DNA of 64,000 bases from Streptomyces iranensis (GCF_017874715.1 NZ_JAGGLR010000010.1:124001-188000); one strand, 5' to 3'. Shown: positions 1 to 8,923, counted from the stretch's first letter. The notes: generated by a model not told the origin, from the letters alone. A program made the numbers and translations.

Positions 1-2
1 GC

Positions 3-455
3 ACGGCCACAGTGGGCGCGGGCGTCGGTGCCGCGGCGATGCTGCCGGCCCCGCCCGCCATGCCCACCGAGCTGGCCGCCGAGATCGTCGGCGTGGCCTC
101 CATAGAGTTCAAGCTGATCGCCGAGCTGCACGAGGTCTACGGGGTGCGCGCGCCCGGCTCCACGCGTCAGCGCGCCGTCGCCTACCTCGGCGCCTGGGCC
201 GAGGAGCGCGGTATCGACGTCGCCCAGCCGGCGACCGTCAACGCGGCTCTCGGTGTCCAGATGAAGCGCGAGCTGCGGCAGCAGGTCCTCAGACGCGGCT
301 TCCGGAACATGCCGTCCCTGGCGCCCTTCATGGTCGGCGCGGCCGTGGGAGCCGCGATGAACCGGCGCGACACCAAGAAGCTCGCGCGCAAGGTCCGCAA
401 GGATCTGCGGGGCAAGCAGATCCCCTGGGACCTCCCCATAGCCCTGGAGAAATGA
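3..455 (+). CDS. EcsC-like protein, 5' end outside window
   Basis: The reading frame is open from the first bases of the window, so the true start lies upstream; only about the last 150 residues are visible. The visible part has an alternating alanine/glycine-rich and charged pattern, a core 'IEFKLIAELHEVYG' segment, and a Lys/Arg-rich C-terminus (KKLARKVRKDLRGK). This resembles EcsC-family proteins of actinobacteria, whose biochemical role is not established. It converges with the DUF3093 gene, leaving only 18 bases between the two stops. The family assignment is recall-based and moderate. Confidence 0.55.
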   Translation, partial: TATVGAGVGAAAMLPAPPAMPTELAAEIVGVASIEFKLIAELHEVYGVRAPGSTRQRAVAYLGAWAEERGIDVAQPATVNAALGVQMKRELRQQVLRRGFRNMPSLAPFMVGAAVGAAMNRRDTKKLARKVRKDLRGKQIPWDLPIALEK

Positions 456-473
456 GCTCCTCGCGCGCCCCTG

Positions 474-920
474 TCACGCCGAGTGAACGGCAGTGAGCGC
501 GGCGGCGAGCGCCTCCGGATTCCGCGTGGACACATACACATACGGTGTCGGGTCCTCCGGATCGGTGACCTCCACCCGCAGCGCGGTCGGGATGTAGCTG
601 CGCAGCAGCATGAACGCCCGCGGATCGGCCTTGTAGGTCCGCCAGGCGGCCGCCTCGGCGGCGTCCAGCACCTGCGGGGTGCCCAGTGCCGACACCGGGA
701 TCTTCGCCTCGCCGGCCACCAGCGAGTCCGCCACCACGCGCACCCGCGCCGAGCCGTACGAACTCACCGCCACACAGGCCAGTGCCGCCCCGCCGATCAG
801 CCCGCCGAGCATCGGCAGGGTGCCGAACGGCAGCATGATCAACCCCACTGAGACCCCCATCAGAACCGCGATGAACCACCAGGAACGGGGCGCGCTGAGG
901 CGTTCGTCGTAAGGCTGCAT
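474..920 (-). CDS. DUF3093 membrane protein
   Basis: The predicted protein has 148 residues and starts MQPYDERLSAP. Two adjacent hydrophobic segments (about residues 14-55, beginning WWFIAVLMGVSVGLIML) look like membrane spans, and a soluble beta-rich C-terminal domain follows. This is the layout of DUF3093, a conserved actinobacterial family of unknown function that usually lies next to dut. A longer upstream in-frame reading exists but runs into the promoter region of the divergent thioesterase gene. The start was chosen for the conserved PYDERL opening. Confidence 0.8.
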   Translation of the reverse strand: MQPYDERLSAPRSWWFIAVLMGVSVGLIMLPFGTLPMLGGLIGGAALACVAVSSYGSARVRVVADSLVAGEAKIPVSALGTPQVLDAAEAAAWRTYKADPRAFMLLRSYIPTALRVEVTDPEDPTPYVYVSTRNPEALAAALTAVHSA

Positions 921-979
921 GCGTATCAGCTTGGCATGGCCGCCGACCCGGACTGTTCTCGCGGGTAAGGTCAGCCGTT
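921..979. promoter_or_regulatory. divergent promoter region, probable leaderless thioesterase start
   Basis: Only 59 bases separate the two divergent starts. A TAAGGT hexamer at 966-971 ends 8 bases before the GTG at 980, and no Shine-Dalgarno sequence lies between them. That spacing fits a -10 element giving a leaderless transcript, which is common in Streptomyces. No convincing -35 is visible. Confidence 0.35.
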
Positions 980-1561
980 GTGAGTGGACGAACGACAGGG
1001 CTGACGCCGCCGGAGGACTCCAAGGCCCCCGTGCGCCACCCCGACGCGCCCGCGCCCGGGGAGGCCCTCGGCGCGCACTACGACCAGTGCTTCGGCTGCG
1101 GCGACCAGGCGCGGGGCCTGGGGCTGACCACACGGGCGGGCGAGGGCGTGAGCGTCACCGCCGAGTTCACCGTGCGCAGCGGCCATCAGGGCGCGCCGGG
1201 CCTGGCCCACGGCGGGGTGCTGGCCGCGGCGCTGGACGAGACGCTCGGGTCGCTCAACTGGCTACAGCGGGTGATCGCGGTGACCGGGCGGCTGGAGACG
1301 GACTTCGTACGGCCCGTGCCGGTCGGCGCCGAGCTCCACCTGGAGGCACGGGTGGCCGCCGTGCACGGACGCAAGATCTACTGCTCGGCCACGGGCCGGA
1401 TCGACGCCCCCGACGGCCCCGTCGCGGTGCGGGCGCAGGCCCTCTTCATAGAGGTGCGGGTCGACCACTTCATCGAGAACGGCCGGACGGAGGAGATCGA
1501 CGCGGCGCTCGCCGATCCGGATCAGGTGAAGGTCGCGCGCGCTTTCGAGGTGAACCCATGA
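980..1561 (+). CDS. PaaI-type acyl-CoA thioesterase (hotdog fold)
   Basis: This 193-residue protein has the hotdog-fold signature around residues 70-85, 'GLAHGGVLAAALDETLG', in which HGG and the following acidic residue are the usual catalytic elements of PaaI/4HBT thioesterases. An early 'CFGCG' motif (about residues 37-41) is typical of the actinobacterial subgroup. It probably hydrolyses acyl-CoA thioesters in the cytoplasm; the substrate cannot be read from sequence. The gene starts with GTG and its last bases overlap the ATG of dut (ATGA), indicating translational coupling. Confidence 0.85.
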   Translation: MSGRTTGLTPPEDSKAPVRHPDAPAPGEALGAHYDQCFGCGDQARGLGLTTRAGEGVSVTAEFTVRSGHQGAPGLAHGGVLAAALDETLGSLNWLQRVIAVTGRLETDFVRPVPVGAELHLEARVAAVHGRKIYCSATGRIDAPDGPVAVRAQALFIEVRVDHFIENGRTEEIDAALADPDQVKVARAFEVNP

Positions 1562-2073
1562 GCCCGCACCCCGTCGACGTGCTGATCCGCAGGGTGGACC
1601 CCGAGGTGCCGGTCCCCGGCTACGCCCACCCCGGCGACGCCGGGGCCGACCTGGTCACCACCGAGCCCGCCGAGCTGGCCCCCGGGGAGCGCGCGGTTCT
1701 GCCCACCGGAGTGTCTATCGCGCTCCCGGAGGGGTATGCCGCCTTCGTGCATCCACGGTCCGGACTCGCCGCGCGCTGCGGCGTCGCCATGGTGAATGCC
1801 CCGGGGACCATCGATGCCGGGTACCGTGGAGAGATCAAGGTGATCGTGGTCAATCTGGACCCGCGCGAGAGCGTGCGGTTCGAGCGCTTCGACCGGATCG
1901 CCCAATTGGTCGTCCAGCAGGTCGAGAAGGTGCGCTTCCAGGAGGTGGCGGAGCTTCCCGGGTCGGCGCGGGCCGAAGGGGGCTTCGGGTCCACCGGCGG
2001 TCATGCCGCCGTGGACGGCACAACGGGTGGGAATGGATTCGCTTCGGTCGGTTCCGACCGGGAAGGACGATGA
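1558..2073 (+). CDS. dut: dUTP diphosphatase
   Basis: A trimeric-type dUTPase of 171 residues that hydrolyses dUTP to dUMP and pyrophosphate, keeping uracil out of DNA and supplying the dTMP precursor. The five dUTPase motifs are recognisable in order: 'HPGDAGADLVT' (1), 'HPRSGLAAR' (2), 'APGTIDAGYRGEIKV' with the catalytic Asp and substrate-binding Tyr (3), 'RIAQLVVQ' (4), and the Gly-rich C-terminal 'RAEGGFGSTG' arm (5). About 22 residues extend past motif 5, as is common in actinobacteria. It starts inside the thioesterase stop codon. Confidence 0.97.
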   Translation: MSPHPVDVLIRRVDPEVPVPGYAHPGDAGADLVTTEPAELAPGERAVLPTGVSIALPEGYAAFVHPRSGLAARCGVAMVNAPGTIDAGYRGEIKVIVVNLDPRESVRFERFDRIAQLVVQQVEKVRFQEVAELPGSARAEGGFGSTGGHAAVDGTTGGNGFASVGSDREGR

Positions 2074-2074
2074 C

Positions 2075-2860
2075 GTGTTCGGACGTCGCCGCAAGCGCAG
2101 CAAGGAGGACGTCGAGTCGCTCGACGTGACCTCCGACGAGTTGGCCGAGGACGCGGAGGACGCGGACGGCGCTGAGGACACCGCCGCACCCGTGGAGGGC
2201 GGGCGGGTGAGCCTGCCGCCGGCCCCGCGCCCCGAGGGCCCCTGGGACGTGTCCGAGGTGCGCGAGCCCGGCGAGGGCCGGGTGGACCTCGGTGGTCTGT
2301 TCGTGCCCGGCGTGGAGGGCATGGAGCTGCGGGTGGAGGTCGCGGGGGACGCGATCGTCGCCGCGACCGTGGTGCTGCGGGACAGCGCCGTGCAGCTCCA
2401 GGGGTTCGCCGCGCCCAAGAAGGAGGGCATCTGGGGCGAGGTGCGCGACGAGATCGCCACCGGCATCACCCAGCAGGGCGGGATCGTGGACGAGGTCGAG
2501 GGCCCGCTCGGCTGGGAGCTGCGCGCCCAGGTGCCGGTGCAGCTCCCGGACGGCAAGAACGGTGTGCAGGTGGTCCGCTTCGTCGGCGTGGACGGGCCCC
2601 GCTGGTTCCTGCGCGGTGTGATCTCCGGGCAGGGCGCGGTGCAGCCCGAGACCGGCAGCCTCCTGGAAGCGATCTTCCGGGACACGGTCGTGGTGCGCGG
2701 CGAGGGCCCGATGGCCCCGCGCGATCCGATCGTCCTCAAGCTGCCGGACGACGCGCAGATGGTGCCCGACGGGGTGCAGCAGGACGAGGCGCAGGGCTCG
2801 CGGTTCGCGGGCGGCGCCGACCGGCTCCAGCGCGGCCCGGAGATCTCCGAGGTGCGCTGA
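2075..2860 (+). CDS. DUF3710 family protein
   Basis: The 261-residue protein begins with GTG two bases after the dut stop, with GGAAGGA at 2061-2067 as its ribosome-binding site. The first 45 residues are highly charged (FGRRRKRSKED, then an acidic run), followed by a compact globular domain with 'WGEVRDEIATGI' and 'GPLGWELRA'. This matches DUF3710, a soluble family of unknown function found beside dut in Streptomyces and mycobacteria. Its conserved position suggests co-expression with dut. Confidence 0.85.
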   Translation: MFGRRRKRSKEDVESLDVTSDELAEDAEDADGAEDTAAPVEGGRVSLPPAPRPEGPWDVSEVREPGEGRVDLGGLFVPGVEGMELRVEVAGDAIVAATVVLRDSAVQLQGFAAPKKEGIWGEVRDEIATGITQQGGIVDEVEGPLGWELRAQVPVQLPDGKNGVQVVRFVGVDGPRWFLRGVISGQGAVQPETGSLLEAIFRDTVVVRGEGPMAPRDPIVLKLPDDAQMVPDGVQQDEAQGSRFAGGADRLQRGPEISEVR

Positions 2861-2927
2861 GCCGCCCTCGCGTACGTACGAGAGCTGGCGTACGGCAACT
2901 CTCGTACGGCAGAGCACCAAGGCCCGG

Positions 2928-2959
2928 AAGGGGCCCGGGGCAGGGCCCCCGGGCCCCTT
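2928..2959 (+). terminator. terminator after the dut operon
   Basis: A perfect 13-bp GC-only stem (2928-2940 pairing with 2947-2959, loop 2941-2946) lies 67 bases after the DUF3710 stop. It has no U-run, as is usual for Streptomyces terminators, and separates this operon from the next gene. Confidence 0.7.
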
Positions 2960-3129
2960 CGGCATGTTCCGGAGCCTTCCCTTCGGGTTTTCCGGGTTTT
3001 CCCGGAACCCGTTGAACACACCCGGCACACCGGCCGTACTCATGGGCGCGAGACCTTGTGACGCTCCGAGGGGGAGAAGGCGCGTCGCGAGAGACACCCC
3101 TGTCCGACCTCAACGAGGTGAGTGATCAG

Positions 3130-3990
3130 ATGTCGCGTGGCCTTCCGTTACTCCACCGCCGGAGAATCCTCCTCTCCGGGGCGATCGGCGGTATCACCTG
3201 TGCGGCCGTCGCGGTGGGAGCCGCCATGGCCGGTCAGGACGGCAGCGGCGACGCCAGTGCGTCGACCAAGGCGGCCCCGGCCATCAGCTGCCCCGCCGTC
3301 GCCGGTTCCCTCCCGGAGATCCCGGCGGAGGCCCAGGCCGAGGTGGACCGCAACCTCGCGCTGCTGGACACCCAGCTGGCGGAGGCCAACAAGCGGCTGA
3401 GCACCAGCCAGGGCGAGGGCGGCCCCAACTTCGTACAGAACGCCATCCTCGGGCCGCTGGCGGACAAGCGGAAGTCCACTTTGGACCGCATCGCGATCTC
3501 CATAGGACGGCGCGCCGAGAAGCCGGCGGGGCTGGACGCGCTCGCCGAGTGCACGCTGTCGGACGGCGGGGCGGGGGCGGGCTCCGATAGCGAGGCGGGC
3601 GGCGCCGCGAGCCCGACCGCCGCCGCGTCCCAGCCCACGGACGAGCAGGGCGGAGGAGCCGACCAGGGCAGCGGGGCCGGCGAGGACTCCGGCCAGACGA
3701 TCAACTGCCCCGATGTCGCCTCCGAGATCGGCGATGTACCGGCCGCCGCCCAGGCCGAGGTGGACCGCAACCTCGCGCTGCTGGACACCCAGCTGGCGGA
3801 GGCCAACAAGCGGCTGAGCACCAGCCAGGGCGAGGGCGGCCCCAACTTCGTGCAGAACGCGATCCTCGGCCCGCTGAAGGACAAGCGTGCCTCGACGATC
3901 GACCGCATCGAACTCTCGATCTCCCGTCAGGGCTCGACCGCCCCCTCCGGTCTTGACGCCTTGGCGGGCTGCTCGCTCGCGTCCGGCTGA
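3130..3990 (+). CDS. secreted protein with two near-identical repeat domains
   Basis: The 286-residue protein begins MSRGLPLLHRRRILLSG, an n-region with clustered arginines before a hydrophobic core ending in AAMA|GQ. This is a Sec or possibly Tat signal peptide. The mature protein contains two copies of a domain of about 70 residues (roughly residues 50-140 and 190-280). Each has one Cys near its start and one near its end and shares 'AEANKRLSTSQGEGG'. A low-complexity Gly/Ala/Ser/Asp linker joins them. I do not know the function; the paired cysteines suggest a disulfide-stabilised extracellular fold. Codon 7 (3148-3150) is TTA, so translation may depend on bldA tRNA. A GTG at 3058 is an alternative, less likely start. 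Confidence 0.7.
   Translation: MSRGLPLLHRRRILLSGAIGGITCAAVAVGAAMAGQDGSGDASASTKAAPAISCPAVAGSLPEIPAEAQAEVDRNLALLDTQLAEANKRLSTSQGEGGPNFVQNAILGPLADKRKSTLDRIAISIGRRAEKPAGLDALAECTLSDGGAGAGSDSEAGGAASPTAAASQPTDEQGGGADQGSGAGEDSGQTINCPDVASEIGDVPAAAQAEVDRNLALLDTQLAEANKRLSTSQGEGGPNFVQNAILGPLKDKRASTIDRIELSISRQGSTAPSGLDALAGCSLASG
3331..3851 (+). repeat. two identical 104-bp copies inside one gene
   Basis: Bases 3331-3434 and 3748-3851 are identical over 104 bp by direct comparison, offset by 417 bp (139 codons, in frame). Flanking parts of the two protein domains have diverged, so the identical core suggests recent gene conversion or strong constraint. Confidence 0.9.
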
Positions 3991-4027
3991 GCCGACGGCG
4001 TAAGGCCCGGCCCGATGTGAGCGTCTA

Positions 4028-4068
4028 CCGGTGGGCCGTACTCTTCTCTGCGGAGTACGGCCCACCGG
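4028..4068 (+). terminator. rho-independent terminator
   Basis: A perfect 16-bp stem (4028-4043 with 4053-4068, loop 4044-4052) is followed directly by ATTTTT at 4069-4074. It ends the secreted repeat-protein gene and insulates kdpD. It is unusually canonical for Streptomyces because it has a T-tract. Confidence 0.85.
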
Positions 4069-4278
4069 ATTTTTCCTGGGGTTTGCCCCGAGGTGTTCGG
4101 TCTCTGTCCCGAGCTGTTCGGGGCGCCGCACGTCAGAGACGCGTCAAGAGGGCGCCGATGGCCGTAAGGGAGGCGTCAAGGGACGGCCGGTCCGGGCCGG
4201 TGGCGAGGTTTGCTCGACGGGTAGCCCGCCGGAAGCTCGCCGAGCGCTCAGGCGCCGTCCAACAGGGAAAATAGGGGC

Positions 4279-6891
4279 ATGGGACGCGGAAAGTTGCGGA
4301 TCTACCTCGGTGCGGCACCGGGCGTCGGCAAGACCTACGCGATGCTCTCCGAGGGGCACCGCCGGGTCGAGCGGGGCACGGACCTCGTGGTCGGCTTCGT
4401 GGAGCACCACGGCCGCCGGCGCACCCAGGTGATGATGCACGGGCTCGAGGAGGTGCCCCGCCGGGAGGTGGAGTACCGGGGGTCCACCTTCAGCGAGATG
4501 GACGTGGACGCGGTGCTGGCGCGCCGCCCCGCCGTCGCGCTGGTCGACGAGCTCGCCCACACCAACGTCCCCGGCTGCCGGAACGAGAAGCGCTGGCAGG
4601 ACGTCGAGGAACTGCTGCGGGCGGGCGTCGACGTCGTCTCCACCGTCAACATCCAGCACTTGGAGTCGCTGGGGGACGTGGTGGAGTCGATCACGGGGGT
4701 GCGCCAGCGGGAGACCGTCCCGGACGAGGTGGTGCGCCGGGCCGACCAGATCGAGCTGGTCGACATGTCGCCCCAGGCGCTGCGCCGCCGCATGGCGCAC
4801 GGCAACGTCTACGCGCCCGACAAGGTCGACGCCGCGCTCTCGAACTACTTCCGACCCGGGAACCTGACCGCGCTGCGCGAGCTGGCCCTGCTGTGGACCG
4901 CCGACCGGGTGGACGAATACCTCCAGCAGTACCGTGACGAGCACTCCATCCGCTCCACCTGGCAGGCGCGTGAGCGCATCGTCGTCGGGCTGACCGGCGG
5001 CCCGGAGGGGCGGACGCTGATCCGCCGGGCGGCCCGGATGGCGGCCAAGGGCTCCGGCAGCGAGATCCTCGCCGTCTACATCGCCCGCAGCGACGGTCTG
5101 ACCTCGGCATCCCCCAAGGAGCTGGCGGTCCAGCGCACCCTCGTCGAAGACCTCGGGGGCACCTTCCACCACGTCATAGGGGAGGACATCCCCCGGGCGC
5201 TGCTGGAGTTCGCCCGCGGGGTCAACGCGACCCAGATCGTGCTCGGCTCCAGCCGCCGCAAGACCTGGCAGTACATCTTCGGACCCGGAGTGGGCGCCAC
5301 CGTCGCCCGCGAGTCCGGGCCCGACCTGGACGTCCATATCGTCACCCATGACGAGGTCGCCAAGGGCCGCGGGCTGCCGGTCGCGCGCGGCGCCCGGCTC
5401 GGCCGCTCCCGGCTGATCGCGGGCTGGGTGGTCGGGGTGGCCGGACCGGCCATGCTCACGCTGCTGCTCACCGCCACCGGCGCGACCCTCGCCTCGGAGG
5501 CCGGGCCCGGTTTCGCCAACGAGGTGCTGCTCTTCCTGTTCCTCAATGTGCTGGCCGCCCTGCTGGGCGGCATGGTGCCCGCCCTCGCCTCGGCGGCCGT
5601 CGGATCGCTGCTGCTCAACTACTACTTCACCCCGCCCACCCACACCCTGACCATCGCCGACCCCGAGAACATCGTCGCCATAGCGATCTTCGTGGCGGTG
5701 GCGGTCTGTGTGGCCTCCGTGGTGGATCTCGCCGCCCGCCGCACCCATCAGGCCGCCCGGCTGCGCGCCGAGTCCGAGATACTGTCCTTCCTCGCGGGCA
5801 GCGTGCTGCGCGGCGAGACCAGCCTGGAGGCGCTGCTGGAGCGCGTCCGCGAGACGTTCGCCATGGACTCCGTCGCGCTGCTGGAGCGGGAGAGCGACGT
5901 CGCCCCCTGGACCTGTGCGGGCAGCGTCGGCGGCCACGGCGGCAGCCCGCCGCCCGAGCGGCCCGAGGACGCGGAGGTGGACATGCCGGTCGGCGACCAT
6001 ATGGCGCTCGCGCTCTCCGGCCGGGTCCTGCCCGCAGAGGACCGCCGGGTGCTGGCCGCCTTCGCCGCCCAGGCCGCCGTCGTCCTCGACCGGCAGCGGC
6101 TGGCCCAGGAGGCCGGGCAGGCCCGTGAGCTGGCCGAGGGGAACCGCATCCGCACCGCGCTGCTCGCCGCCGTCAGCCACGATCTGCGCACCCCGCTCGC
6201 GGCCATCAAGGCGGCCGTGAGCTCCCTGCGCTCCGATGACGTGGCCTGGTCGGCTGAGGACGAGGCCGAGCTGCTGGAGGGCATCGAGAGCGGCGCCGAC
6301 CGGCTGGACCACCTGGTGGGCAACCTCCTGGACATGTCCCGGCTGCAGACCGGCACCGTCACCCCGCTCATCCGGGAGATCGACCTGGACGAGGTGGTGC
6401 CGATGGCGCTCGTCGGCGTCCCCGAGGCCGACGTCGCCCTCGACATCCCCGAGGAGCTGCCGATGGTCGCGGTCGACCCCGGGCTGCTGGAGCGCGCCGT
6501 CGCCAACATCGTGGAGAACGCGGTGAAGTACAGCCCGTCGGACCGCCCCGTACTGGTCTCCGCGAGCGCCCTCGGCGACCGGGTGGAGCTGCGCGTGGCC
6601 GACGGTGGGCCGGGCGTGCCGGACAGCGAGAAGGACCGTATCTTCGAGCCCTTCCAGCGGTACGGGGACGCCCCGCGCGGCGCCGGGGTCGGCCTCGGGC
6701 TCGCCGTGGCCCGTGGCTTCGCCGAGGCCATGGGCGGGCGGCTGACCGCCGAGGACACCCCCGGCGGCGGGATGACCATGGTGCTCACGCTGGGTGTCGC
6801 CCGCGACCGCCCGCCGGCCGGCCCCGGCCTCCCGGTCCAGGCCGGCTCCACGTCAGGCACAACGACACGGAAAGGCAGGCCCGCCAGATGA
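4279..6891 (+). CDS. kdpD: KdpD sensor histidine kinase/phosphatase
   Basis: This 870-residue membrane kinase senses potassium limitation or turgor and phosphorylates KdpE. Domains in order: the KdpD N-terminal domain with P-loop GAAPGVGKT (residues 11-19) and 'VDELAHTN' (about 90-98); a universal-stress-like domain (about 235-355); four membrane spans of the DUF4118 type (about 390-495); a GAF-like linker; a HisKA domain with phospho-acceptor His634 in SHDLRTPL; and an ATPase domain with NIVENAVKYS and G-boxes to about 850. The order and length are those of full KdpD. It overlaps kdpE by 4 bases. No kdpFABC pump genes lie in this window, so the kinase is unlinked from its classical target here. 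Confidence 0.95.
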   Translation: MGRGKLRIYLGAAPGVGKTYAMLSEGHRRVERGTDLVVGFVEHHGRRRTQVMMHGLEEVPRREVEYRGSTFSEMDVDAVLARRPAVALVDELAHTNVPGCRNEKRWQDVEELLRAGVDVVSTVNIQHLESLGDVVESITGVRQRETVPDEVVRRADQIELVDMSPQALRRRMAHGNVYAPDKVDAALSNYFRPGNLTALRELALLWTADRVDEYLQQYRDEHSIRSTWQARERIVVGLTGGPEGRTLIRRAARMAAKGSGSEILAVYIARSDGLTSASPKELAVQRTLVEDLGGTFHHVIGEDIPRALLEFARGVNATQIVLGSSRRKTWQYIFGPGVGATVARESGPDLDVHIVTHDEVAKGRGLPVARGARLGRSRLIAGWVVGVAGPAMLTLLLTATGATLASEAGPGFANEVLLFLFLNVLAALLGGMVPALASAAVGSLLLNYYFTPPTHTLTIADPENIVAIAIFVAVAVCVASVVDLAARRTHQAARLRAESEILSFLAGSVLRGETSLEALLERVRETFAMDSVALLERESDVAPWTCAGSVGGHGGSPPPERPEDAEVDMPVGDHMALALSGRVLPAEDRRVLAAFAAQAAVVLDRQRLAQEAGQARELAEGNRIRTALLAAVSHDLRTPLAAIKAAVSSLRSDDVAWSAEDEAELLEGIESGADRLDHLVGNLLDMSRLQTGTVTPLIREIDLDEVVPMALVGVPEADVALDIPEELPMVAVDPGLLERAVANIVENAVKYSPSDRPVLVSASALGDRVELRVADGGPGVPDSEKDRIFEPFQRYGDAPRGAGVGLGLAVARGFAEAMGGRLTAEDTPGGGMTMVLTLGVARDRPPAGPGLPVQAGSTSGTTTRKGRPAR

Positions 6892-7571
6892 ACCGGGTGC
6901 TCGTGGTGGACGACGAGCCGCAGATCGTGCGCGCCCTCGTGATCAACCTGAAGGCCCGCAAGTACGAGGTGGACGCGGCCTCGGACGGCGCCACCGCACT
7001 CCGGCTCGCCGCCGCCCGCCATCCCGATGTGATCGTGCTCGACCTCGGCCTGCCCGATATGGATGGGGTTGAGGTGATCAGGGGGCTCCGGGGCTGGACC
7101 CGGGTGCCGATCCTGGTGCTCTCCGCCCGTCAGACCTCGGACGAGAAGGTCGAGGCGCTCGACGCCGGGGCGGACGACTACGTCACCAAGCCGTTCGGCA
7201 TGGACGAGCTGCTCGCCCGGCTGCGCGCGGCCGTCCGCCGCGCCGAGCCCGTCGGGCGGCCGGAGGACTCGGTGGTGGTGGAGACCGACGTGTTCACCGT
7301 CGACCTGGCGGCCAAGAAGGCCCATCGCGACGGCCGCGATGTGCGGCTGACCCCCACCGAATGGCATCTGCTGGAGGTTCTGGTGCGCAACGCCGGCCGC
7401 CTGGTCAGCCAGAAGCAGCTGCTCCAGGAGGTCTGGGGCCCCTCGTACGGCACCGAGAGCAACTACCTGCGGGTGTACATGGCGCAACTGCGCCGCAAGC
7501 TGGAGGCCGACCCCTCGCATCCGCGCCACTTCGTCACCGAGCCGGGCATGGGCTACCGGTTCGAGCGATGA
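6888..7571 (+). CDS. kdpE: KdpE response regulator
   Basis: This 227-residue OmpR/PhoB-type regulator has a receiver domain with acidic pair D8/D9, phospho-acceptor D52 (VLDLGLPD) and conserved Lys in 'TKPFG'. A C-terminal winged helix carries the typical 'LTPTEWHLLEVLVRNAGRLV' and 'YLRVYMAQLRRKLE' segments. It should bind DNA after phosphorylation by KdpD and activate potassium-uptake genes. Its ATG lies within the kdpD stop (ATGA), so the two are translationally coupled. Confidence 0.95.
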   Translation: MNRVLVVDDEPQIVRALVINLKARKYEVDAASDGATALRLAAARHPDVIVLDLGLPDMDGVEVIRGLRGWTRVPILVLSARQTSDEKVEALDAGADDYVTKPFGMDELLARLRAAVRRAEPVGRPEDSVVVETDVFTVDLAAKKAHRDGRDVRLTPTEWHLLEVLVRNAGRLVSQKQLLQEVWGPSYGTESNYLRVYMAQLRRKLEADPSHPRHFVTEPGMGYRFER

Positions 7572-7617
7572 GCGCGGGGACGGCGTTTCGGCGATGGCTC
7601 ACCGGTACGCTGGCCGT

Positions 7618-8046
7618 ATGAGTTCCGTACGCCACCCCTCCGACGGGGCCGACAGGGGAGACAGGTCCGACAAACCGGCCGGCCGGTTCCGGCGGATGCT
7701 GGACCGGCTGTCGAGCTCCCAGGAGGAACTGCACTCCGCCGAGTTGCAGCAGGACGCGGAGGCCGCGGGCTGTACCAAGATCGGCGACTGCGGTGACCGT
7801 CAGATCGTCAAGGTGACGGGCACGCTGCGTACGGTGACCCTCAGACCGCGGGCCGGAGTTCCCGCGCTGGAGGCGGAGCTCTTCGACGGCACCGCCGCGC
7901 TGGACGTGGTGTGGCTGGGCCGTCGCTCCATCATCGGGATAGAACCGGGGCGCAAGCTGATCGCCTCGGGCCGGATCTCCATGAGCCATGGGCGCCGGGT
8001 GCTGTTCAATCCGAAGTACGAACTCCGACCGCTCGGACAGGAGTAG
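7618..8046 (+). CDS. OB-fold nucleic-acid-binding protein
   Basis: The 142-residue protein has a charged N-terminal helix region (RFRRMLDRLSSSQEEL), then a small beta-barrel with 'QIVKVTGTLRTVTLRPR' and 'GRKLIASGRIS', an OB-fold of the RecG-wedge/tRNA-anticodon type. The family is a fixed neighbour of DUF3159 and TrkA genes in actinobacteria, but its ligand is unknown. The start was chosen at the conserved MSSVR. No Shine-Dalgarno precedes it, but TACGCT at 7606-7611 lies 6 bases upstream, so the message may be leaderless. Confidence 0.75.
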   Translation: MSSVRHPSDGADRGDRSDKPAGRFRRMLDRLSSSQEELHSAELQQDAEAAGCTKIGDCGDRQIVKVTGTLRTVTLRPRAGVPALEAELFDGTAALDVVWLGRRSIIGIEPGRKLIASGRISMSHGRRVLFNPKYELRPLGQE

Positions 8047-8049
8047 CCG

Positions 8050-8871
8050 GTGACGCCAGACGACAAGACGCCCCCGACCGGGCACCGACGTACCGCCGCC
8101 GACAGCAGGGCGGCGGCGGACACCGCGCTCCTGGAGGCGTTCGGCGGGGTGCGGGGCATGGTGGACACCACCGTCCCCGGTCTGGTCTTCGTCCTGATGT
8201 ACACGATCAAGCGGGACATCCACCTCGCCGCGATCGCCGCGCTCGGCCTCACCGTGCTGCTCGGGCTCGCCCGGCTGGTGCGTAAGGAGACGCTGAAGCA
8301 CGCCTTCAGCGGGATCTTCGGGGTCGCTTTCGGCGCGATCTTCGCGATGATGTCCGGCGATGCGAAGAACTTCTATCTGCCGGGCATGCTGTACACCCTG
8401 GGCCTGGCGATCGCCTACATCCTCTCGGCGATCTTCCGCTTCCCGCTGATCGGGGTGCTGCTGGGGCCGATGCTGAAGGAGAACCTCTCCTGGCGCACCC
8501 GCAACCCCGGCCGGTTCCGCGCCTACACCCGCTCCACCTGGGCGTGGGGGCTGATCCTGCTGGCCAAGTCGGCCGTGCTGTTCCCGCTGTACTGGTGGGG
8601 GGACGCCACTCAGCTCGGCTGGGTCAAGGTCGCGCTCGGCATTCCGCCGTTCCTGCTCTGCGTCTATCTGACCTGGATCTTCCTGGCCAAGGCCCCGCCG
8701 CCGATCGACGTCATCGCGGAGATGGAGGCGGAGGAGAAGGCCGAGCGGGACCGGGAGCGGGCGAAGGCCGAGGCGGACAAGATCACCGATCCGCTGCTCT
8801 CGGAGTGGACCGGCCAGATCGTGTCCGAGGCCCGTACCGAATCCGCCGACCGGCAGCCGCCCCGGCACTGA
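8050..8871 (+). CDS. DUF3159 membrane protein
   Basis: The 273-residue protein has about five or six hydrophobic segments between residues 40 and 225, a conserved 'GVRGMVDTTVPGLVF' entry motif, and a charged C-terminal coiled-coil-like tail (EMEAEEKAERDRERAKAEADK). This is DUF3159, a membrane family of unknown function conserved next to TrkA/Ceo genes in actinobacteria. It starts with GTG three bases after the OB-fold gene stops, so the two form one operon, perhaps with kdpDE. Confidence 0.8.
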   Translation: MTPDDKTPPTGHRRTAADSRAAADTALLEAFGGVRGMVDTTVPGLVFVLMYTIKRDIHLAAIAALGLTVLLGLARLVRKETLKHAFSGIFGVAFGAIFAMMSGDAKNFYLPGMLYTLGLAIAYILSAIFRFPLIGVLLGPMLKENLSWRTRNPGRFRAYTRSTWAWGLILLAKSAVLFPLYWWGDATQLGWVKVALGIPPFLLCVYLTWIFLAKAPPPIDVIAEMEAEEKAERDRERAKAEADKITDPLLSEWTGQIVSEARTESADRQPPRH

Positions 8872-8877
8872 GGCCCG

Positions 8878-8912
8878 CCGCCCTGGGCTCCCGAGCCGGG
8901 AGCCCAGGGCGG
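8878..8912. terminator. bidirectional terminator hairpin
   Basis: A perfect 15-bp stem (8878-8892 with 8898-8912, 5-base loop) sits between the convergent stops of DUF3159 and the second RCK gene and could end both transcripts. Confidence 0.75.
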
Positions 8913-8923
8913 GAGTTCACGGC

